Assembly: GCA_934675625.1 (NCBI GenBank)
Contig: CAKURH010000142.1
Coordinates: 1-5,141 of the forward strand
Source: an uncultured Kiritimatiellota bacterium
GTDB lineage: Bacteria; Verrucomicrobiota; Kiritimatiellia; RFP12; UBA1067
Length of the DNA stretch: 5,141 nt
Reading direction: 5' to 3'
Under the pieces are notes generated by a model that was given only the letters and a program-made list of their open reading frames with translations, was not told the DNA's origin and made no database searches. Shown here piece by piece: positions 1 through 5,141 of this stretch (position 1 is the first letter of the stretch; every line of letters starts with the position of its first letter). The position numbers and the translations under genes are program-made.

Positions 1-40
1 TCTTTCGTGTTGCGTTCGATTGTCGCGTTTCGCATGATTG

Positions 41-60
41 GGTCGTATTATACCAAATCT
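41..60 (-). promoter_or_regulatory. Extended -10 promoter element facing left, out of the window
   Basis: Read on the minus strand, bases 47-52 give a perfect TATAAT, and the preceding TGG makes it an extended -10 (TGnTATAAT). It sits in an AT-rich patch just downstream of the stop codon at 78-80, which stands out in this GC-rich window. No good -35 hexamer lies about 17 bases upstream (the sequence there is GCCCGT), as is usual for extended -10 promoters. Transcription would start near base 40. An ATG at 33-35 opens a frame (MRNATIERNTK) that runs to the window edge, but it has no Shine-Dalgarno sequence and only 11 codons are visible. I therefore do not call it a gene; if real, it would be translated from a nearly leaderless message. 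Confidence 0.45.
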
Positions 61-77
61 GAAAGCCGAACGGGCGA

Positions 78-272
78 CTACGGCTGTGGTGGCGCGAGCG
101 GCGTCAGGACCGGATCCGAATACGGCGCGGACGGATCCATGCGCGCGAACGAGACGTAGCTCGGCGCGCCCCAGCCCGTGCCGGGGTTGCGCCCGACGAC
201 CGTGATGTCCACGCGGTTCGTCGGCGAGAGCCCGCGCCGGTCGATCGTCACCTGCGCGACGGACGGCGCAAG
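78..272 (-). pseudogene. Out-of-frame C-terminal tail of the GH5/deacetylase gene
   Basis: From about base 272 down to the TAG at 78-80, the minus strand carries 64 codons with nearly all G or C third positions. The encoded segment starts LAPSVAQVTID, contains VDITVVGRNPGTGWGAP and ends LTPLAPPQP. It has no start codon or ribosome binding site of its own at the point where the coding character begins. Its frame is offset by one base from the upstream GH5/deacetylase frame, which ends in a low-quality tail (LRRPSRR) at 248-250. The simplest reading is that this is the displaced C-terminus of the same protein, which restored would be about 706 residues. The alternating hydrophobic pattern suggests beta-strands, but I do not recognise the family. 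It contains none of the later NodB motifs expected if the deacetylase domain simply continued. Confidence 0.65.
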
Positions 273-2197
273 CCGCCGTCGTCGCATTCGGCCACGAACG
301 GATAGTTCCGCGCCTTGGCCGCCTGATAGGCCTCCCGCGTCTCGTAGTCCAGGCGGTAGAGCGCGTGCTGCGGCGTGTGATCCATGATCTCGTGCCCGCG
401 GTCCGAGAGCTCCTTGAGCGTCCGCCAATGCGCCGGCGTCATCCCGTGCCGCGCGTTCGGAACGACCGCCAGCGACATCCGCAGTCCCCGTTCCTCGAAC
501 TGCCGGGCGAGCGCCCGCCACTCCTCCGCCTTGTGGTTGTCGTCGTAGCGCAAAGCCACGCCGACTTCGCCGCACAGGTTCTTACTCCCGGCCCGATCCG
601 GCGCCTGCCGCGTCTCCGCACACGTCTCTGGCCGAACGCCTCGTTGCAGACCGGCCTTCAGCGCGCGCATGCGCGGGTTGTCGTCGCTCGGACGCGGCTT
701 CGCGCCCTTGAAGTTTCCGTCGTAGACGCGCTCGACCGACCACATGTCCGCCTCGCGGAACGCATGGAACGTCCAGTCCCAGCCGTTCTCCTCCAAGAGG
801 TCGATGACGTCGGCGATCCAGCGGTCGGCCCCCGGCGCCCAGCCGCAGGCCGAGAACTCGCCGCAGAGGATGCGCGCGCCGTGCTTCTGCTGGAAGCGAC
901 GGACATAGAACATCAGTCGGCGGAGATAGTCCTTGTCGAACCCGCGCGCGGCGTCCGGATAGACTCGCGCCCGCTCGGGCGTCGTCCAGCGCCCGTGCGT
1001 GTAGGTGTTGTCGCGGTAGAAGTGGACCTGGTAGATCACGTTGTCGAGGTCGATGGGCGAGAGGTAGCGGAAGGCGTCCGGCTCGCAGGCCTCGTTCGCG
1101 GCGAAGACGATCGGCGTGACGGGGTCGATCCGGCGGATCTCGCGCGCGGCGCGTTCCTGAATCGTCCAGTAGTTCCACTTCAGCGGCAGCGGCTTATGGT
1201 TCGGCTCGTTCATGAGGTCGTAGCCGTAGATGACGTCCTCGTTCCCCTTCAGGGCCGTCGCGATCCGCCGCCACGCGGCGAAGTAGTCCTCGGCGAACTC
1301 CTGTCGGCTGAAGACGCTCTGCGCGCCAAACGCCCTGAAGACGCCACCCGGCGGCTGGTGCAGGTCGACGATGACCTTGAGCCCGTATTTCCGCGCCCAC
1401 GGCAGGACGTTCGTCGCGAGGTGCCCAATCACCTCGTCCAGCCACACGCGGTCAAACGCCTGCCACGCTTCGCGCGGCGCATCGCGTCCGGGCGGCATGA
1501 GCGTGCCGCCGCGCCGCTTCAGCCCCCGCAGATCCGCGTGCATCTGGTAGCGCAGGAGCCGCCCGCCCCAGGACGCGAGCGTGCGCACGTCGTCTTCGCA
1601 CACCTTCAGCGGCACTGAACTCATCGCGCCGCGCAAAGTCGGAAGGCTCGCGACGCGTGCGTCGTAGCGGCACTTCAGGTCTTCGTTGACCCACGGGAAG
1701 ACGTCGTCGCAGACGGCGACCTTCAGCGACGAGAGGTCGAAGAACGCCCGGCCGGATGTGCCCTCCAGCCCCAGGAAGAGGCTCGCGTCCGTCACCGTCG
1801 TCCCCCGCCAAGTCACGAAGCACGTCAGGTTCGTCCACCCGAACGTGCCGCGCGGCCGCGTGTCGCTGGGGAACCAGGGCTCCGGGTAGTACCGCACGCC
1901 CGTCTCCTCGGCCCGCCAGACCGGCATGACCTTGAACCGCCCGGGGCCGGCGATGTCCTCGCCGCGCACGCGGACGTCGATGCGGAACGTCCGCCCCGCC
2001 AAGGCCGCCGTGTCCAGCCGCGCGCGCGCGCAGTTCGGCTTCGGCACGTCCGGCGAATTCGGCGCGACGTCCGCGACGAGGATCCCGCCCTCAAGGCGCG
2101 TGTTCGCGCCCAGCTGCCATTTCAGGGACGGCATGTCCGCCCGTGCCGCGCCCATAAGCGCGGAAAAAATTGCCGTCACACAGACAGCTGCTCTCAT
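248..2197 (-). CDS. Exported GH5 glycoside hydrolase with truncated NodB/CE4 deacetylase domain (frameshifted near 3' end)
   Basis: Predicted secreted endo-acting beta-glycanase (cellulase or mannanase superfamily, GH5; retaining, two-glutamate mechanism). The ATG at 2195-2197 is chosen over the in-frame ATG at 2222-2224 because AAGGAG lies 7 bases before it and it gives a clean signal peptide (about residues 1-20, ending AARA). Residues about 25-165 form a beta-rich, carbohydrate-binding-like domain (family uncertain). The GH5 barrel spans about 185-515: Arg216 in LLRYQM, His280 in VDLHQPPGG, Asn330-Glu331 (acid/base) in YDLMNEPNH, His392 in VHFY, Glu447 (nucleophile) in LCGEFSA, and WTFHAFREADMWS. 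A linker leads to a NodB-like segment, about 545-641, with metal-binding motif 1 (YDD, 552-553) and motif 2 (HTPQH, 607-611). The later NodB motifs are missing because reading frame is lost near base 272. Substrate cannot be assigned; GH5 assignment is firm, and deacetylase activity is doubtful as sequenced. Confidence 0.9.
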   Translation of the reverse strand: MRAAVCVTAIFSALMGAARADMPSLKWQLGANTRLEGGILVADVAPNSPDVPKPNCARARLDTAALAGRTFRIDVRVRGEDIAGPGRFKVMPVWRAEETGVRYYPEPWFPSDTRPRGTFGWTNLTCFVTWRGTTVTDASLFLGLEGTSGRAFFDLSSLKVAVCDDVFPWVNEDLKCRYDARVASLPTLRGAMSSVPLKVCEDDVRTLASWGGRLLRYQMHADLRGLKRRGGTLMPPGRDAPREAWQAFDRVWLDEVIGHLATNVLPWARKYGLKVIVDLHQPPGGVFRAFGAQSVFSRQEFAEDYFAAWRRIATALKGNEDVIYGYDLMNEPNHKPLPLKWNYWTIQERAAREIRRIDPVTPIVFAANEACEPDAFRYLSPIDLDNVIYQVHFYRDNTYTHGRWTTPERARVYPDAARGFDKDYLRRLMFYVRRFQQKHGARILCGEFSACGWAPGADRWIADVIDLLEENGWDWTFHAFREADMWSVERVYDGNFKGAKPRPSDDNPRMRALKAGLQRGVRPETCAETRQAPDRAGSKNLCGEVGVALRYDDNHKAEEWRALARQFEERGLRMSLAVVPNARHGMTPAHWRTLKELSDRGHEIMDHTPQHALYRLDYETREAYQAAKARNYPFVAECDDGGLRRPSRR

Positions 2198-2204
2198 TTT
2201 AATT

Positions 2205-2210
2205 CTCCTT
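2205..2210 (-). promoter_or_regulatory. Shine-Dalgarno site that sets the GH5 gene start
   Basis: The minus strand reads AAGGAG here, followed by seven bases (AATTAAA) and then the ATG at 2195-2197. This near-consensus site rules in favour of that ATG rather than the in-frame ATG at 2222-2224, which would place the ribosome binding site inside the coding sequence and add nine residues before the signal peptide. Confidence 0.85.
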
Positions 2211-2217
2211 TGCATTT

Positions 2218-2251
2218 GAATCATTTGCAGTTAGATGTGGTTAGAATCATT
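2218..2251 (-). repeat. Short direct repeats in the GH5 leader, possible operator
   Basis: The AT-rich leader upstream of the GH5 gene holds two exact 8-base copies of AATGATTC (minus strand; 2244-2251 and 2218-2225, 26 bases apart). Nested between and overlapping them are two copies of TCTAAC (2240-2245 and 2230-2235) whose starts are exactly 10 bases apart, about one helical turn. Such spacing is typical of a regulator binding two half-sites on one DNA face. I find no convincing -35/-10 pair here, so the link to a promoter is inference, and AT-rich sequence can produce short repeats by chance. Confidence 0.3.
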
Positions 2252-2316
2252 GAACCCGAAAACCCCACACGCAGTTGCGGAGCCCAGAGGCCCCATGGCG
2301 CCGCGTGAGACTGCGC
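2252..2316 (-). other. Intergenic spacer between the beta-helix gene and the GH5 gene
   Basis: This is the part of the 119-base gap nearest the beta-helix stop codon. On the minus strand, 2279-2294 can fold into a six-pair stem (one G-U pair) with a TCTG loop, but the only T run (TTTT at 2259-2262) lies 16 bases further on. It is therefore a poor intrinsic terminator. The two genes could be co-transcribed or separately expressed; the sequence does not decide. Confidence 0.3.
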
Positions 2317-5097
2317 CTACCTCACCAGGAACAGGACGCCGCGACGCGGACTCGCGAACGAGCCGACCTGCGCCGAGCCGCTGCCGAAGCAGGCGATGGA
2401 CACCGCATGCTCGCCGACCGAGCCCGCGAACGAGTAGACGCCGTCCGCATCCGAGCTGCACGGCTCGCCATCGACGCGCACCTCTGCCGCAGCGCCGCTC
2501 GCACACGCGACGCGGAACGAGCAGGGGCCCGCGACGACGAGGTTCCAGCGCAGGTCGAGGACATCGCCGCCCGTCATCGTGAGACCGTCCGTCTCGCCGA
2601 GTGCGACGGCCGGCGAGGCCGCCTCGACCGCCAGACGCCGCCGCGCCAAGCGCTTCGCGAAGCCCGGCCGCCAGTCGTATTCGCCCGCGCCGAGGTCGAT
2701 GCGCCCGTTGTAGACGCGCGCCCCGCCGGCGAAGTCGCGCCCCTCACGGAAGCGCGTCCAGCGCGCGGGGAAGTAGGTCTCGTAGTAGTCGTTCGTGCCG
2801 CCGTCGATCACGCCCGCCTCCGTGCCGAGCGGACGCCACGCCCCGTCCAGGGCGACCGTGACGCCGAACCGGCAGTCCGCGTCGGCCTCGCTCGTCTTCG
2901 CGTCGCGCAGCTTCGCGTCGCGGATCGTGCAGTTGAGGAACTTCTTGTTCATGTCCGTCCGGGAGACGAGGGAGTTCATGACCATGTTCTTGCCGTTCTC
3001 GCACCAGCTGTCCCGCACGTTCGACCAGACCAGCCCGCCGTCGAACGTGCAGTTGACGACGGCGTCCAGCGTGTAGACGTGGGCCGCGTGCGCGAAGACG
3101 GTGTCAACGAGCCGCCCCCGGTCGTACGACGTGGAGCCACCCGGCGCGTCGGGCTTCCCCTCGCCATAGACGAGGCAGCGGATCAGGTCGACGTTGGACG
3201 TCGAGTCGCCGCGCAGGGCGACGTTGTTGGTGAAGACGCACTCGACCGCCGCGCTGACCGGCTCGTCGTTGACGACCGTGCCCGTCACGCCGCCGCCCGT
3301 CTCGCCGAGCCTCGTCACGGCCGCCGCCGCGCCGCCGCGCAGCGTGAACCCGCGAATCCAGGCCCCGGCCTTCAGGTAGCAGCACCGCACCACGTTGGTC
3401 GCGTAGGCGAAGCCGTCCGCGTTCTGCGCGCCCTCGATGACCGTCACGGCCGCGCCTTCGTCGCCCAGCAGCCCAACGCCCTCGGCGAGGACGACGCGGT
3501 TCGTCGTGACCTGCGAGCCCACCGGGCCGGACACGCCCTTGTTGTAGACGCCGGGCGCGGCGTGGATGATGCTGCCCGGCTCCGTCGCGAGCGCCGCGAC
3601 GGCCGCCAGCGTCTCCTTCGGCGTGTCCGCCGTGAGGCCGTCGTTCGCGTCATCGCCTTTCGGCGCGGGCGCGACGAAGTAGGGCCGGTGCGCCGTCGTC
3701 GCGAGGCCCGACAGGACGGCCTCGCCAGTCGTCCCTTCGCAGACGAAACGGACGCCATGGCGGCCGGCGCGCACGTAGGACGCCGCGCCGGCGCGCGTCA
3801 GCGTCAGGACAAGATCGTCGTCCGCATAGACCTTCAGCGCGGCATCGCCGGAGAGCGCCACCGTCAACGCATACGTCTCGTCCATCGTGTCGTTCTCGGG
3901 AATGTCCCACGCCGCGCACAGCGTCTCACCGACGGGCAGGGCGACCGACGCGCCCGCCTCCCGTTCGCGGGCACCGTCCGTGACGTTCGTGACGGCGAAA
4001 TACGCCGACCCGGCCGCGAGATCGTCCGCGAACGCCTGCAGGTAGTCGCTCTCGACGGCGCCGATGTCCATCCGCCCGTTGACGACGCGCCGCTTGCCGT
4101 AGACGTCCTGCTTCACGTAGTCCCACGCGACGGACGGGAAGCCGTTCGTGTAGCGATCCCAGTTGCCCGCGTCAACGCCCACGTGCGCGCCCTTCACCGG
4201 CATCAGGTTCGCATCGGCCGCAAGCTGTGTCGCGCGGTCAAGGCCAATCCGGTTGTCGGAATCGCTCCAGTCCGAATCGGAATCGGACGACGGCTGGCCG
4301 ACGAGACAGCAGTTTGCCGCCTGCAGGCAAGAACCGGAATGATAGAGCGCAGAATCCCACAGCTTCGCCGGCGTCACGTCCGTCCCGCGGGCGGGGCCAT
4401 CGACCGTGCAGTTGTAGGCCTCGGCAATGTAGAGGGCGTAGTCTCTCATGTTTCGGAAGAGGCAGCCCCACGCCTTGCCCTGATAGAGGCCGTTTCCCGC
4501 CTTGTTTGCGCCGCATCCGTCCACGACCGTGTTGACGAGCTGGATGTCGCCGGCTGCCGCGCCGCCGCGCCGGGCGTAGCAGTTGGAGATCACGCAGTCG
4601 ACGACCGTGGCGAATCCCGTTCCGTAGGCGCCACCGCCGGTGCCTGTCGTCGTGTCCGTATGCCCGCCCGTCAGCGTAAAGCCGAAGATCGCGGCGGCGC
4701 CCTCTAGGTACGCGCAGCGGACAGCGCCCGCGCCGTTGCCGGTCGTGCCAGAACCCGTCGCCGATGGCGAGGGGCTGCCGTAGATGAACGTGACGTCGCG
4801 GCCGCCCGTCGAGACGAGCTTCACATTGCTCTTGACGCAGACGCGCGCGTTGTTGGCATCCTCGCCTTCGCGATACGTGCCCGGCAAGACCTTGACGACG
4901 TCGCCCGTCTTCGCGAGCGCCATGCCAGCCTTCAGCGTCCGCTTCGGGCCGATCGTCACGCCCTCCGCCGTCGTCGCGCCCGTCCGTTCCGCCGCCGTGC
5001 CCGACCAGGCGTCGTCGCCGTCGTCATCGACCCAGTAGGTCGATCCGGCCGCGCCGGCTACGCCCGCCAGCGAGAACGCCAGCGCGGCCACGAACAT
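2317..5097 (-). CDS. Exported right-handed beta-helix protein with two tandem helix-plus-sandwich halves
   Basis: A large predicted extracellular or surface protein with no recognised catalytic residues. Residues 1-17 resemble the hydrophobic core and cleavage region of a signal peptide (MFVAALAFSLAGVAGAAG). Residues about 19-350 and 471-809 are right-handed parallel beta-helices. Each opens with a DUF1565-like entry (YWVDDDGDDAWSG...GDVVKVLPGTYREG; YFVAPAPKGDDANDG...GSIIHAAPGVYNKG). Rungs follow with regular Asn/Asp-Cys pairs (VDCVISNC, YNCTVDG, VNCTFDG, LNCTIRD). Each helix closes with an end cap (NGRMDIGAVESDY; NGRIDLGAGEYDW) like that of 'choice-of-anchor Q' proteins. Each cap leads into a small beta-sandwich (about 360-468 and 815-916). 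An acidic Ser-Asp insert lies at 270-281. There is no Shine-Dalgarno sequence before this ATG, no Lys/Arg n-region, and the frame stays open upstream to the window edge, so the true start may be earlier. Polysaccharide binding or lyase-type activity is possible but unproven. Confidence 0.85.
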   Translation of the reverse strand: MFVAALAFSLAGVAGAAGSTYWVDDDGDDAWSGTAAERTGATTAEGVTIGPKRTLKAGMALAKTGDVVKVLPGTYREGEDANNARVCVKSNVKLVSTGGRDVTFIYGSPSPSATGSGTTGNGAGAVRCAYLEGAAAIFGFTLTGGHTDTTTGTGGGAYGTGFATVVDCVISNCYARRGGAAAGDIQLVNTVVDGCGANKAGNGLYQGKAWGCLFRNMRDYALYIAEAYNCTVDGPARGTDVTPAKLWDSALYHSGSCLQAANCCLVGQPSSDSDSDWSDSDNRIGLDRATQLAADANLMPVKGAHVGVDAGNWDRYTNGFPSVAWDYVKQDVYGKRRVVNGRMDIGAVESDYLQAFADDLAAGSAYFAVTNVTDGAREREAGASVALPVGETLCAAWDIPENDTMDETYALTVALSGDAALKVYADDDLVLTLTRAGAASYVRAGRHGVRFVCEGTTGEAVLSGLATTAHRPYFVAPAPKGDDANDGLTADTPKETLAAVAALATEPGSIIHAAPGVYNKGVSGPVGSQVTTNRVVLAEGVGLLGDEGAAVTVIEGAQNADGFAYATNVVRCCYLKAGAWIRGFTLRGGAAAAVTRLGETGGGVTGTVVNDEPVSAAVECVFTNNVALRGDSTSNVDLIRCLVYGEGKPDAPGGSTSYDRGRLVDTVFAHAAHVYTLDAVVNCTFDGGLVWSNVRDSWCENGKNMVMNSLVSRTDMNKKFLNCTIRDAKLRDAKTSEADADCRFGVTVALDGAWRPLGTEAGVIDGGTNDYYETYFPARWTRFREGRDFAGGARVYNGRIDLGAGEYDWRPGFAKRLARRRLAVEAASPAVALGETDGLTMTGGDVLDLRWNLVVAGPCSFRVACASGAAAEVRVDGEPCSSDADGVYSFAGSVGEHAVSIACFGSGSAQVGSFASPRRGVLFLVR

Positions 5098-5125
5098 TTT
5101 GCCGGATTTAGGGGCGACTGGCTTT

Positions 5126-5141
5126 GGGGGGGGGGGGGGGG
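5126..5141. repeat. Homopolymer run of 16 G at the window end
   Basis: The plus strand ends in 16 consecutive G, which is C16 on the coding strand of the beta-helix gene, beginning 29 bases before the annotated ATG. The reading frame of that gene passes through the run without a stop and would encode polyproline followed by KPVAPKSGKMF. The run ends exactly at the window edge, so its length is unknown. It may be a sequencing or assembly artefact of the kind that produces poly-G ends, or a genuine slippage-prone tract. Confidence 0.8.

Noticed and set aside
61..88. Possible intrinsic terminator around the stop codon of the GH5 tail
   Set aside because: The minus strand can pair AGCCG with CGGCT (64-68 with 81-85), but the stem is only five pairs, the loop is 12 bases and contains the stop codon, and the following T run is only TTT.
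365..1618. A 417-codon open frame on the plus strand opposite the GH5 gene
   Set aside because: It overlaps the GH5 catalytic region in antisense, is Arg/Val-rich and low in complexity, and has no domain signature or ribosome binding site.
2019..2031. Alternating CG run that could form Z-DNA
   Set aside because: It is only about six dinucleotides long and simply encodes Ala-Arg codons in the N-terminal domain of the GH5 protein; in such a GC-rich gene it needs no special explanation.
2222..2224. Upstream in-frame ATG as the start of the GH5 gene
   Set aside because: It would add nine residues (MIQMQRRIK) encoded across the Shine-Dalgarno sequence. The ATG at 2195-2197 has ideal ribosome binding site spacing and directly starts a signal peptide.
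2275..4707. An 810-codon open frame on the plus strand opposite the beta-helix gene
   Set aside because: It is antisense to a protein with clear domain motifs. Its translation is dominated by Arg, Ala, Val and Asp with no recognisable motif. Long antisense frames are expected where GC-rich third positions remove stop codons.
1..5141. CRISPR array, tRNA, insertion sequence or defence system
   Set aside because: No regularly spaced repeats, tRNA-like cloverleaf, transposase motif or terminal inverted repeats were seen on either strand; the window is almost filled by two protein-coding genes.

Overview
This is a high-GC bacterial window in which nearly all coding potential lies on the minus strand. 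It carries two large predicted exported proteins. The strong G/C preference at third codon positions, the secreted parallel beta-helix protein with 'DIGAxE'-type end caps, and the multidomain GH5 / deacetylase enzyme suggest a carbohydrate-degrading member of the Planctomycetota-Verrucomicrobiota-Chlamydiota group. Kiritimatiellota or a relative is my best guess, made from style alone with no marker gene present. The sequence looks like the end of a metagenomic contig, because it stops in a run of 16 G.

Layout, in minus-strand transcription order (right to left). 5126-5141 is a G16 run (C16 on the coding strand) at the window edge. 2317-5097 encodes a 926-residue exported protein built as two tandem copies of the same architecture: a right-handed beta-helix with an end cap, followed by a small beta-sandwich. 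Its frame stays open to the window edge, so the true start may lie upstream. 2198-2316 is a short intergenic leader with small direct repeats and a strong Shine-Dalgarno sequence. 248-2197 encodes a 649-residue exported protein: signal peptide, beta-sandwich carbohydrate-binding-like domain, complete GH5 catalytic domain and the first part of a NodB/CE4 polysaccharide deacetylase domain. Reading frame is lost near base 272, and the coding signal continues in another frame to a stop at 78-80. 1-77 is non-coding for the main genes and holds a good extended -10 promoter element pointing left, out of the window.

Both proteins look exported. The GH5 enzyme would cleave a beta-linked polysaccharide such as a glucan or mannan. 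The beta-helix protein could bind or act on polysaccharide at the cell surface or outside it, but has no catalytic residues I can recognise. Joint action of the two is inferred only from adjacency and shared orientation. I see no CRISPR array, tRNA, rRNA, transposase or phage gene, and no clearly new biological system. The points most worth checking are the disrupted deacetylase module, the internal duplication of the beta-helix protein, and the C tract at its 5' end.
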